From contig JAFDIV010000016.1 in NCBI GenBank assembly GCA_019307815.1, forward strand, positions 22,401 through 86,400: DNA of 64,000 nucleotides, written 5' to 3'. This DNA is from Deltaproteobacteria bacterium (GTDB lineage Bacteria > Desulfobacterota > DSM-4660 > Desulfatiglandales > Desulfatiglandaceae). The notes beneath the pieces are model-generated. The model was given only the letters and a program-made list of their open reading frames with translations. It ran no database searches and was not told where the DNA came from. A program made the position numbers and the translations under genes. Positions 1 to 7,992 of the stretch are shown here, one piece after another. How positions within the stretch are numbered: position 1 is the stretch's first letter; the number at the start of each line of letters is the position of its first letter.

Positions 1-2
1 AC

Positions 3-290
3 TCCGGCCTTCTTGATATCATATCCGACGATACCGTGGTCTGTCGATGTGAAGAGGTAACATTAAGGGACATCCGGTCCGCCGTGGCCGAAGGTGCCAG
101 GGACGTAAACGATATCAAGAGAAGGACACGTCTGGGGATGGGGCACTGCCAGGGCCGCTTTTGTGGACAGGTCATAAACGAATTGATTTGGAAACTGACC
201 GGAAATATCGGAAAAAGAGAAATGTTTACCCCTAGAATACCTGCAAGACCAATTCCGTTCGGAATCCTTGCAGGGGAATGTGGAAGTTAA
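3..290 (+). CDS. BFD-like [2Fe-2S] protein, C-terminal part (5' end outside window)
   Basis: The frame is open to the left window edge, so this is probably the tail of a longer protein. A GTG at 36 would give an 84-residue protein instead. The pattern C-R-C-E-E-V, then [10 protein letters not shown], is the four-cysteine BFD-like [2Fe-2S] motif found near the C-terminus of HcnB/opine-oxidase/D-hydroxyproline-dehydrogenase type flavoprotein subunits. The trailing R-P-I-P-F-G-I-L-A resembles the usual end of those subunits. The TAA ends two bases before the next ATG, so the two genes are probably cotranscribed. A related domain ends the 13476-15566 protein. Complete length and partner domains cannot be seen. 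Confidence 0.7.
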   Translation, partial: SGLLDIISDDTVVCRCEEVTLRDIRSAVAEGARDVNDIKRRTRLGMGHCQGRFCGQVINELIWKLTGNIGKREMFTPRIPARPIPFGILAGECGS

Positions 291-291
291 G

Positions 292-1986
292 ATGACTTAT
301 CGATCGAAACGCAACAGCTACTTCTCCGGCCCGAACGCTGCTCACCGCCGGGCCATTTACAAGGGATGCGGATATGACGATGTTGATCTTTCGTCTCCAT
401 TAATCGGCGTTGTCAATACTTGCGGTGACGCCGCTCTTGGGCATGCACACCTTGATAAGTTGGCCGAACACGTTAAGGCGGGCATATGGCAGGCAGGAGG
501 TACTCCCGTTGAATTCAGAACAATCTCCACTTGTGGCGAGATCCCCGTGGGCACTCCTTACTTCCGGTATGAGTTGGTCATAAGGGATGTCATTGCCTCC
601 AGCGTGGAAGTTGTGGCAAACGAGCACCTTTTTGACGGCCTGGTTCTATTGGCCTCGTGTGACAGTATCATTCCGGGTGTAATTATCGGAGCCCTCAGAA
701 CCGGACTCCCCACCATCTTTGTCTCAGGTGGACCTCAACTTCCTGGTATGTTCGAGGGCAAGAAGGTCGTGATGTCACAATTGGGTCAAGAGGTTTTTGG
801 TTCTCATGATAATGAAGAAGGTGTCCTGGAAAGGTTGAAGGCATTTGAAAACTCGGTTTGTCCCGGACCTGGCGCGTGTTCCTTGATGGGCACTGCCAAT
901 ACCATGCAGATAATCACCGAAGCAATCGGCCTGGCACTGCCTGGATCATCCACCGTGCCTGCGGTCTATGCCCAAAAATCACGCATTGCCAAGAGGGCCG
1001 GTAGAAGGATAGTTGATATGGTCAGGGAAGACCTCTCGCCCTCAAAGATATTAACCCGAGAAAGTCTGTTGAACGGGGTCATGGTGGAGCTGGCCATTGC
1101 CGGATCGACCAATGCGGTACTACACCTAATCAGCATCGCAAGGGAAATGGGAGTCGATTTGAGCCTGAGGGACTTCGATACTCTTTCCAGGAAGATTCCG
1201 GTGATCTCCAAGGTCATCCCCACAGGAAAGGCCACAGTAGTGGATTTTCATAATGCAGGAGGTGTACCTGCTTTGATGGGCGAGCTTTCAACAATGCTTC
1301 ATTTGGATGCTATGACCGTCTCTGGGAGAAAAGTGGGAGAAATCATTTCCGGCTTGAGATCCTTGGACCAAGAAGTTATCACACCAATTACAGACCCGGT
1401 CTTTAGGAGCGGAGGTCTGGCCGTCCTTTCCGGAACCCTGGCACCTTCGGGTGCCATATGCCGCATTACAACCATCCCGCCCACCAAAATGCATCATGAG
1501 GGACCGGCCCGTGTTTTCCATTCGGATGAGGATGCCTACCAAGCTGTGGTCTCGGAGCGAATAAAGCCTGGAGACGTTATTGTAATACGTTACGAAGGTC
1601 CCACTGGAGCTCCCGGGATGAAAGAGATGATGATGACCACCGATGCCCTTGTGGGCATGGGAAAGGCAGATGACGTTTTTGTGGTTACCGACGGAAGGTT
1701 TTCGGGTTTTACCGAGGGTTGCTCCATAGGTCATGTGGCCCCTGAAGCGGCTGTGGGAGGCCCGATAGCAATTGTGGAAAACGGTGACCGAATAGTGATA
1801 GATATCCTCTCTAGAAAATTGGATATAGATATCCCCGAGCAAGAAGTTTCAAGAAGGCTGGCGGCCTGGTCCCCGCCCCTGCCAAAGGCAAAACGAGGCA
1901 TTCTCGCCATCTATGCCAAGACAGCTCTGCAGGCCCATGAGGGCGCAATGATCGACGATCGGCTCCATGAGCCCCGGCGTGTATAG
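292..1986 (+). CDS. IlvD/Edd-family dehydratase (dihydroxy-acid or sugar-acid dehydratase-like)
   Basis: A 564-residue protein of the iron-sulfur IlvD/Edd family, which removes water from 2,3-dihydroxy acids or aldonic acids. The three expected cluster cysteines are present in [10 protein letters not shown] (Cys44), [10 protein letters not shown] and [15 protein letters not shown], and the C-terminal TDGRFSG motif is intact. The usual CDK-x-x-PG lysine, carbamylated in characterised dihydroxy-acid dehydratases, is serine here (CDS). The usual GACGGMYTANTM is [12 protein letters not shown]. Substrate is therefore unlikely to be the standard branched-chain intermediate. I use the ATG at 292, two bases after the previous stop and preceded by GGAAG, rather than the TTG at 268. 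It converges on the aconitase X genes with only 14 bases between stops. Family assignment is firm; substrate is unknown. Confidence 0.85.
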   Translation: MTYRSKRNSYFSGPNAAHRRAIYKGCGYDDVDLSSPLIGVVNTCGDAALGHAHLDKLAEHVKAGIWQAGGTPVEFRTISTCGEIPVGTPYFRYELVIRDVIASSVEVVANEHLFDGLVLLASCDSIIPGVIIGALRTGLPTIFVSGGPQLPGMFEGKKVVMSQLGQEVFGSHDNEEGVLERLKAFENSVCPGPGACSLMGTANTMQIITEAIGLALPGSSTVPAVYAQKSRIAKRAGRRIVDMVREDLSPSKILTRESLLNGVMVELAIAGSTNAVLHLISIAREMGVDLSLRDFDTLSRKIPVISKVIPTGKATVVDFHNAGGVPALMGELSTMLHLDAMTVSGRKVGEIISGLRSLDQEVITPITDPVFRSGGLAVLSGTLAPSGAICRITTIPPTKMHHEGPARVFHSDEDAYQAVVSERIKPGDVIVIRYEGPTGAPGMKEMMMTTDALVGMGKADDVFVVTDGRFSGFTEGCSIGHVAPEAAVGGPIAIVENGDRIVIDILSRKLDIDIPEQEVSRRLAAWSPPLPKAKRGILAIYAKTALQAHEGAMIDDRLHEPRRV

Positions 1987-2000
1987 TTTTCCGTTGGGAT

Positions 2001-2423
2001 TCAATCCTCCAAGATTATGTATCCTTCTGTTGCGTTTACGGTGGCAGGCTTGCCTGTTTCCAGCAAGGTAAACGACTCTTCATCAAGGGTAACGATTGGA
2101 ATCTCCTTTTCATAAAAGTGCTTGCTGACTACTGGGCCGGTAGCGAGAATCGGTTCGGTCCGCACGTTTACAATCGCAGCAGGAGCTTTATTAGCGCGCA
2201 CCAGTTCCAGCATAATCAGCGACCCCGTACTAGAGCCCTTTCCGAAGGGAAACGCCAGCACCCTACTGCTCACTGACTGTCCGAAGAGGTCATGATGCGG
2301 ATCAATTACCCGGCCGGTTTTGGGATCCACACCCCCCCAAAAGCTGATGGGATGAGGCGAAGCCAAGACTATCCCCCTTGCAACTCCCCTCACGACACAC
2401 CTGGCTTTCAGTTTCCTGCCCAT
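2001..2423 (-). CDS. Aconitase X small (swivel, DUF126-type) subunit
   Basis: A 140-residue protein matching the small subunit of two-gene aconitase X enzymes. Features seen are an N-terminal RGVARGIVLASPHPISFWGG stretch, a G-K-G-S-S-T-G-S loop that closes over the active site in this family, and IVNVRTEPILATG. Together with the large subunit encoded immediately upstream it should form a hydro-lyase. Characterised members act on cis-3-hydroxy-L-proline (bacterial) or on phosphomevalonate (archaeal). The start lies 16 bases inside the end of the large-subunit gene, which indicates translational coupling. Nearby HypD and an ornithine-cyclodeaminase homologue favour the hydroxyproline reaction, but this is inference. 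Confidence 0.82.
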   Translation of the reverse strand: MGRKLKARCVVRGVARGIVLASPHPISFWGGVDPKTGRVIDPHHDLFGQSVSSRVLAFPFGKGSSTGSLIMLELVRANKAPAAIVNVRTEPILATGPVVSKHFYEKEIPIVTLDEESFTLLETGKPATVNATEGYIILED

Positions 2424-3670
2424 GGCGATTTTCTCCGTTGGATCTTACCGGTGACAGCACTCTCAACGCAATCCTCAAGACTACCGAAGATTACAGGCAG
2501 ACCTGTCTGAGAATAGCAGTAATTGGCAAATTTGGCGGAATCGGTCATGGCGGCTGAAAAATTCCATGATTTACGCGGATATTGTAAGGGACAACCGTCC
2601 GTGAATACGCTTATCCCCGCATCAGTCAACTGCTTCAGGATGCTGTTTTCTTTTATCCAGGCATAAACCGTTCTGCTTGTAAACACCCAAAATGCAACCG
2701 ATTGATGAACCCTTTTCCCTTCCACAAGACGCAACAATTGAGTGAATTCCGCAGGTGAATAATGGGGGCAGCCGACCGTGATCCAATCGATATTGTCGTC
2801 TTTTGCACTTTGAAGACGCTGTTCATGGTCCGCAACCATCTTTGGTGTAATCTGTAGGACCCTTTTCGGCCGGTCTCCTTGAAAACACATTTCCACGTCC
2901 TGGGCCTCGGGAGTTATCCCTACCAGATGGCAAAGTGCCACGGCGCCTGAGGATGCTGCACCTGCCAAGAACCCCTTCAAATTGTCGAATGTCACGGCGG
3001 AAGGAATACCCGAGACGGCCGCCACTTGGTCTGAGGCAATCTCACCCACCACGCATCCCAGCAGTGGATATAAGGCCTCGTTTTCAAACATGGGGGTCGT
3101 GAATCCTTTGAGTTCGATAAGCAGCTTGGCCTTTCTGTTCCTCTTGAGATGAAGACCGAATTTGGGCACTTTTCCGATAATGGCCGCGCAGATATCCATA
3201 AGGTCGGCATAGCGGTTGGTCCTTGCCCCGATCACCGAATTGGCAAAGGCGATGGCATTGGATTCCCCCCACGCGATTTGTTCTCCAAAACGCGGGACAA
3301 TGCCTTGTTGATAGGGTGCACAAGTCCACGTAGGAGTAGCTTGCATTGTCAAATATGCACTTGCCAGACGTTGGTGTTTGATAAGTTCTTCGGGTGGCAC
3401 TCTTAACTCTTTCCAGCGGATGAGATCAATGGCACTGGGATTGAGTGACGTAGGGACAGCCGCTTTCGCGCCCAAACTTGCCATTTTTTCAGCGAACTGA
3501 AGACCTGCATCCACCATATATAGGGTCGCGTCAATGTGCACTTGCGATACGGGCATAAGGGTCTCGGCTCCATAAAGTTTCCCCAGGTCTACCAAGATCG
3601 ATAAAGCCAAGCGAGCGGCTTCGCCTTTATCCCCATCAAGAATGCGTTTTTCTTCATCCGTCAAATACAC
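2408..3670 (-). CDS. Aconitase X catalytic (large) subunit, likely cis-3-hydroxy-L-proline dehydratase-type
   Basis: About 420 residues from a GTG at 3670. I prefer this start to the longer TTG at 3760 because ATGGGGAAAGG lies just upstream and the first residues, YLTDEEKRILDG, are the family N-terminus. NSVIGARTNR (about 144-153), GESNAIAFAN and WITVGCPHYSP are typical of the aconitase X large subunit. The product would be delta-1-pyrroline-2-carboxylate if the substrate is cis-3-hydroxy-L-proline. A reductase homologue able to take that product lies at 17811-18773. Gene order is hypE, hypD, SDR, AcnX-large, AcnX-small on one strand. Phosphomevalonate dehydratase is an alternative role, but no mevalonate genes are visible. 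Confidence 0.8.
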   Translation of the reverse strand: MYLTDEEKRILDGDKGEAARLALSILVDLGKLYGAETLMPVSQVHIDATLYMVDAGLQFAEKMASLGAKAAVPTSLNPSAIDLIRWKELRVPPEELIKHQRLASAYLTMQATPTWTCAPYQQGIVPRFGEQIAWGESNAIAFANSVIGARTNRYADLMDICAAIIGKVPKFGLHLKRNRKAKLLIELKGFTTPMFENEALYPLLGCVVGEIASDQVAAVSGIPSAVTFDNLKGFLAGAASSGAVALCHLVGITPEAQDVEMCFQGDRPKRVLQITPKMVADHEQRLQSAKDDNIDWITVGCPHYSPAEFTQLLRLVEGKRVHQSVAFWVFTSRTVYAWIKENSILKQLTDAGISVFTDGCPLQYPRKSWNFSAAMTDSAKFANYCYSQTGLPVIFGSLEDCVESAVTGKIQRRKSPWAGN

Positions 3671-3743
3671 GTAAGACCTTTCCCCATTTTCTTCATTGAA
3701 TGATATCGTAGTTGGGGCCTTGTCTGTGTCTGTGGTGGCCCTG

Positions 3744-4535
3744 CTACGTGCACATGGCAAGCCGGTGAACCAGATGAAACATGGAAATTCTTGAGCCTCC
3801 GTCTATGGTCATTTCTTCTCCTGTAATGTAGCCGGCATCCTCTGAGGCCAGGAATACGGCTGCAGCCGCAATCTCTTCCGGCTTGCCATGCCTTTCCACG
3901 GGTATTGCTCGATTACGGGCCTCTAACAGCTCTTGGCTCGAATACGCTTTCCGCTGTAAGGGCGTCATCACCGGGCCGGGACTGATGGCATTAACTCGAA
4001 TATTATACTTGGCCCACTCAATAGCCAGCAGCTTCGTCAATCCAATCACTGCGGCCTTGCTGGGGGTATAGGCTCCTCCGTTGACCTCGGGCAGGTGTGC
4101 AGATATGGAAGCAATGTTGATGATCGCTCCACCGGATTTACTCTTGATCATGTGCTTGCCCACAGCCTGACAGCAAAGGAAAACTGATTTGAGATTGACC
4201 GCCATAACACGATCCCAGTCCTCCTCCCTCACCTCCTCAATCGGGCTGGCAATAAATATGCCCGCGTTGTTGACAAGGATATCGATCTTATGAAAAGCCT
4301 TCAGCGCCCTTTCAACAAGTTGATCCACTTCTTCACCACAGGAAACGTCAGCCTGGACGACCAAGACTCGTCGCCCCATTTTCTCAATCTTGCGGGCAAC
4401 GCTGCGGGCTCCGTCGGCATCCTGATTGTAATTGACAACCAAGTCAGCACCCGCCCTTGCCATACTCAAAGCAATAGCACCCCCGATTCCCCTGCTTGCC
4501 CCAGTAACAATAGCCACCTTCTTCTTTAGTTTCAT
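3744..4535 (-). CDS. Short-chain dehydrogenase/reductase (FabG-like)
   Basis: A 263-residue classical SDR. TGASRGIG near the N-terminus binds the dinucleotide, NNAG stabilises the fold, and a Ser...Tyr-x-x-x-Lys triad is seen as S-I-S...Y-T-P-S-K. The body ends at the usual TGEEMTIDGGS. About a dozen further residues (to ...HRLAMCT) look like an unselected extension. The ATG follows GGGAAG. It lies 20 bases downstream of hypD and upstream of the aconitase X genes, so it is probably part of the same transcript. Oxidation of a hydroxyl group on a hydroxyproline-derived or hydroxy-acid intermediate is plausible. The substrate cannot be read from the sequence. Confidence 0.85.
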   Translation of the reverse strand: MKLKKKVAIVTGASRGIGGAIALSMARAGADLVVNYNQDADGARSVARKIEKMGRRVLVVQADVSCGEEVDQLVERALKAFHKIDILVNNAGIFIASPIEEVREEDWDRVMAVNLKSVFLCCQAVGKHMIKSKSGGAIINIASISAHLPEVNGGAYTPSKAAVIGLTKLLAIEWAKYNIRVNAISPGPVMTPLQRKAYSSQELLEARNRAIPVERHGKPEEIAAAAVFLASEDAGYITGEEMTIDGGSRISMFHLVHRLAMCT

Positions 4536-4554
4536 ATCTTCCCGTGTATTAATA

Positions 4555-6915
4555 TCAAAACCCTTGATGCTCTGTCCTGCTGATGATCTCTTCTTGATGA
4601 TCAGTATCCAAATCCACGAAATAGTCGCTATACCCCGCCACCCGTACTAGCAAATCCCGGTATTCTTCTGGATGCGCTTGGGCATCCCGCAAAGTCTTTG
4701 TATCGACAATGTTAAACTGAACATGATGGCCGTTTAGGTTGAAATAGGTCCTGATAAGCTGCACCAACTTGTCGAGATCCTCCTCCTTCTCCAAGACGCT
4801 CGGAAGAAACCGCAGGTTCAGAAGGGTTCCTCCTGATCTGACTTGATCCATTTTGCCCAAAGACTTTATCACTGCCGTGGGCCCATTGCGATCAGCCCCC
4901 TGAGAAGGCGAAGTACCGTCAGATATGGGCAGCCCGGCTGGCCTCCCGTTGGCCGAGGCTCCGAGTTTCTTACCAAAATAGATATGGCATGTTGTGGAAA
5001 GCATGTTCAGGTGATACCGACCGTTCTTGGTATTGGGTTTTCCGTCTATCGCCTCAAATAATGAATCATACACCCTCTGCATTATACGATCGGCCCGGTC
5101 ATCATCGTTTCCAAAAAAAGGGGTCTTGTTCTTCAGTCTAAGCCTGAGAGCTTCTTCACCTTCAAAATTGCTGGAAAGTGCTTTCAAGAGATGATCCATG
5201 CTCACAGTCTTCTGTTCGAACACGTGCTTCTTAATGGCCGAAAAGCTGTCGGTTACCGTTCCTATACCACAACATTGTATGTAATTGGTGTTGTACCTTG
5301 GGCCTCCGTCATAATAGTCCTTGCCCTTTGCGATACAATCGGCGATCACCACCGAAAGGAAGGGGGCAGGAACGTTTTCAGCATATACCCTCTCAATATA
5401 GTTGTTTACACGAATCTTCAGATCCACTACATATTCAAGCTGTTTTTCAAAGGCAGAGTAAAGCTCATCAAAGGTATTAAATGACCGGGAATCGCCGGTC
5501 TCTATACCCACCATTTCCCCTGTAAGAGGATCAACCCCATTGTTCAAGGTAATCTCTAATATTTTTGGCACATTGAGATACCCAGTGAGAATATAGGCCT
5601 CTTTCCCGAATGCGCCGGTTTCAATGCATCCGCTGCAACCCCCTTCACGGGCATCTTCCACCGTTTTTCCAGCCCGTAGTTGCTCCAATACCACTTCATC
5701 GGCATTGAACACCGAAGGATAACCGTAGCCCTTTCTGATAACTCGGCAGGCAGCCTTCAGGAACTGATTCGGGGTCTTCCTACTTATCTGCACATTGCTT
5801 TGGGGTTGGAGTAGGTGCAACTCATCAATAACCTCGAGAATAAGATAGGAAAGCTCATTTACGGCATCAGAGCCGTCACGGGAGAGGCCCCCCAGATTGA
5901 TATTTGTGAAATCATTATACGTACCGCTCTCCTCAGCAGTTACTCCCACCTTTGGGGGAGCTGGATGGTTATTTACCTTTATCCAGAAACAGCTAATCAG
6001 CTCCTTGGCCTTGTCTCTGTCGATAGATCCATCTTTCAAGCCTTTCTCGTAAAACGGATAGAGATGCTGATCCAGGTGCCCGGGATTCATTGCATCCCAT
6101 CCGTTAAGTTCCGTAATGGTGCCGAGATGAACAAACCAATACATTTGGAGGGCCTCCCAGAAATCCCTTGGCGCATTAGCAGGGACACGCCAGCAGTTTG
6201 CAGCTATCCGCTTCAGCTCCATTTTTCGCACAGGGTCTTCTTCTAAGGCAGCCAGCTTTTCTGCTAGGTCAGCGTGCCGTTGTGCAAATATTATAGCCGC
6301 GTCGCAGGCGATATCCATGGCCCTCAGCTCTTCCGCCTTATTATATGCCTCCGGATCTTTCAAATAGTCCAGAGAGGAGATGCTTTCCGCGATTTCTCTT
6401 TTAAAATCAAGCATGCCTTTCTTGTATATCGTGCCGTCAAGGGTAGTATGCCCTGGGGCTCGTTGCTCCATGAACTCTGTAAATAGGCCCGCCCTGTACG
6501 CAGACTTCCATGCCTCAGGAACATGATCAAAAATACGGTCACGTATAGACCTGCCCTTCCAGTAGGGAATGACTTTTTCCTCATAGGTTTTTATGTCTTC
6601 CTCCGAGATCTTATATCTGGTCATGGCCCTACTGTTCAGAATTCTGAGGTCCTTGGCTGTATGGCACGTAAGCTCCGGAAATGTTGGAACAGCCTTGGGA
6701 AAAGGCCCACGTTCTCCAACGATCAACTCATCCTTTCCAATATAGATAGTTTTGTGCTCACAAAGATACTTGAAGTTAAGAGCACGAAGAACAGGAGTTG
6801 AATATTTGCCAATGTTCCTTTTGTAAAACTCAGTCACCAAGAGTGCTCGTTCAATGGATATGCACGGTTCGGCCTCCAAACTTGCCTTCCTCAATCTTTC
6901 TATTCTAGCATTCAA
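4555..6915 (-). CDS. hypD: Glycyl-radical trans-4-hydroxy-L-proline dehydratase
   Basis: A 786-residue glycyl-radical enzyme. The thiyl cysteine and adjacent base are Cys430-Ile-Glu432 in GGCSGCIETGAFGKEA, and the radical glycine is Gly761 in VRVAGYSDYF. With an offset of four from the C. difficile HypD numbering as I recall it, the substrate-pocket residues line up: Phe148, His156, Asp274, Ser330, Asp335, Phe336, Tyr446 and Thr641. This favours HypD over choline lyase or other family members. It should dehydrate trans-4-hydroxy-L-proline to (S)-pyrroline-5-carboxylate under strict anoxia. The start is TTG at 6915, eight bases after GGAGGG that lies inside the end of the activase gene. A nearby ATG at 6911 is out of frame. 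Confidence 0.85.
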   Translation of the reverse strand: MNARIERLRKASLEAEPCISIERALLVTEFYKRNIGKYSTPVLRALNFKYLCEHKTIYIGKDELIVGERGPFPKAVPTFPELTCHTAKDLRILNSRAMTRYKISEEDIKTYEEKVIPYWKGRSIRDRIFDHVPEAWKSAYRAGLFTEFMEQRAPGHTTLDGTIYKKGMLDFKREIAESISSLDYLKDPEAYNKAEELRAMDIACDAAIIFAQRHADLAEKLAALEEDPVRKMELKRIAANCWRVPANAPRDFWEALQMYWFVHLGTITELNGWDAMNPGHLDQHLYPFYEKGLKDGSIDRDKAKELISCFWIKVNNHPAPPKVGVTAEESGTYNDFTNINLGGLSRDGSDAVNELSYLILEVIDELHLLQPQSNVQISRKTPNQFLKAACRVIRKGYGYPSVFNADEVVLEQLRAGKTVEDAREGGCSGCIETGAFGKEAYILTGYLNVPKILEITLNNGVDPLTGEMVGIETGDSRSFNTFDELYSAFEKQLEYVVDLKIRVNNYIERVYAENVPAPFLSVVIADCIAKGKDYYDGGPRYNTNYIQCCGIGTVTDSFSAIKKHVFEQKTVSMDHLLKALSSNFEGEEALRLRLKNKTPFFGNDDDRADRIMQRVYDSLFEAIDGKPNTKNGRYHLNMLSTTCHIYFGKKLGASANGRPAGLPISDGTSPSQGADRNGPTAVIKSLGKMDQVRSGGTLLNLRFLPSVLEKEEDLDKLVQLIRTYFNLNGHHVQFNIVDTKTLRDAQAHPEEYRDLLVRVAGYSDYFVDLDTDHQEEIISRTEHQGF

Positions 6916-6920
6916 GTTAG

Positions 6921-7832
6921 TTACCCTCCTATTTTTATTGGCAATCCTGTCTTTGCCAATCTCTCCGATATGGCCTTGACATGAGATTCGCTGGGAACAT
7001 CAGACCTTGAGAAATGATATTTCATGCCTAGTTTGTTGTATTTATTTCGGCCAGTATCGTGGTATGGTAAAACATGAACATCACAAATATTGGGGAGCTC
7101 TTGGATAAGGGTCGCTATCTGTTCGATATTCTCTTCATCATCATTAATACCGGGAATCAGTGGAATGCGAATCGAGATATTTGTCCCTTCTCCTGCAAGA
7201 TGAATAAGGTTTGAAAGGATTTTTTCATTCGAAACCCCAGTAAACTCTCTGTGTTTTTCGGGATCCATTAACTTGATATCAAAAAGAAAGAGGTCTGTTT
7301 TTTCTGCCACAGCCATGAGTGTATCCAGATCAGCATAACCCGAAGTATCCACAGCGCGATGAATTTCCTTTTCTCCGCAGGCCTCAAGGAGATGAATAAG
7401 AAATTCAGCCTGCATCAAAGGTTCACCGCCCGAAAAGGTTACCCCACCCCCTGAGGTATCAAAAAATGGTACGTCCTTTTCGATCTCCTCCAATATATGG
7501 GAGGTACTTTCAATCTTCCCTATGAACTCCCGCGCCTCGGCAGGGCACACCTTTGCGCAGGTACCGCACTCCTTGCAAAGAGAAGGCGCTGACACGAACC
7601 CTTCGGGCGTAGGTGTAATGGCACCATTTGGGCAAGCAGCCATGCACTCCCCACATCCAATACACAAGTCTTTGCGGTAAATCAAGTGCGGCTTAGTGGA
7701 AATCCCCTCGGGGTTGTGGCACCACCGACAGGACAAAGGACACCCCTTCAGAAAAACAGTTGTTCTGATTCCAGGGCCATCGTGAATAGCATATTTCTTA
7801 ATATCGAAAATGAGTCCTTTATCGCCACACAT
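6921..7832 (-). CDS. hypE: Glycyl-radical enzyme activase (radical SAM), partner of HypD
   Basis: A 303-residue radical SAM activase. It has the PFL-activase N-terminus YAIHDGPGIRTTVFLKGC and the CxxxCxxC cluster motif CPLSCRWC. Two [4Fe-4S] ferredoxin motifs follow (CIGCGECMAACP and CKECGTCAKVCP), then SGGEPLMQ for SAM binding. The ferredoxin insert marks the activase type that serves dehydratase-class glycyl-radical enzymes rather than the short PFL activase. It would place the radical on Gly761 of the neighbouring HypD. Its TAA stop is five bases from the hypD start, so the two are translated together. It is the first gene after a terminator and promoter-like sequence. Confidence 0.88.
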   Translation of the reverse strand: MCGDKGLIFDIKKYAIHDGPGIRTTVFLKGCPLSCRWCHNPEGISTKPHLIYRKDLCIGCGECMAACPNGAITPTPEGFVSAPSLCKECGTCAKVCPAEAREFIGKIESTSHILEEIEKDVPFFDTSGGGVTFSGGEPLMQAEFLIHLLEACGEKEIHRAVDTSGYADLDTLMAVAEKTDLFLFDIKLMDPEKHREFTGVSNEKILSNLIHLAGEGTNISIRIPLIPGINDDEENIEQIATLIQELPNICDVHVLPYHDTGRNKYNKLGMKYHFSRSDVPSESHVKAISERLAKTGLPIKIGG

Positions 7833-7875
7833 ACATGAGGAGCCTTGTCACCTCTAGCTTATAATTACACATTAT

Positions 7876-7904
7876 ATTTTACACCATCTCAATAATTGGA
7901 CCAA
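7876..7904 (-). promoter_or_regulatory. Candidate sigma-70-type promoter for hypE-hypD
   Basis: Read on the minus strand, TTGGTC and TAAAAT are separated by exactly 17 bases, about 45 bases upstream of the hypE ATG. It lies just downstream of the hairpin that ends the preceding gene, which fits a fresh transcription start. Sequence match only. Confidence 0.4.
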
Positions 7905-7923
7905 TAAAAACTACTAATGAAAA

Positions 7924-7969
7924 GGCCGGCTCATCCTACTGGCAGTCATAATACATTCATGAGCCAGCC
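7924..7969 (-). terminator. Rho-independent-like terminator after the ProS-like gene
   Basis: An 11-base inverted repeat (GGCCGGCTCAT at 7924-7934 and ATGAGCCAGCC at 7959-7969, one mismatch). On the minus strand it is followed by CCTTTTCATT. It sits between the end of the ProS-like gene and the hypE promoter and would separate the two transcripts. The loop is long, about 24 bases. Confidence 0.55.
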
Positions 7970-7992
7970 AATTCCTTTAACAATACATGCAA

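Noticed and set aside
268..291. TTG start for the IlvD/Edd gene
   Set aside because: It overlaps the end of the previous gene and lacks an RBS; ATG at 292 fits better.
1288..1842. 184-codon open frame on the minus strand
   Set aside because: It lies wholly antisense to the well-supported IlvD/Edd gene, has no RBS and gives no recognisable protein.
3671..3760. N-terminal extension of the aconitase X large subunit
   Set aside because: The extra 30 residues overlap the preceding SDR gene and do not look like the family; the GTG at 3670 has a good RBS.
4555..6915. Reading the glycyl-radical enzyme as pyruvate formate-lyase or choline lyase
   Set aside because: The single Cys-Ile-Glu active site, the GYSDYF radical loop and the pocket residues match hydroxyproline dehydratase, and PFL would need two adjacent cysteines.
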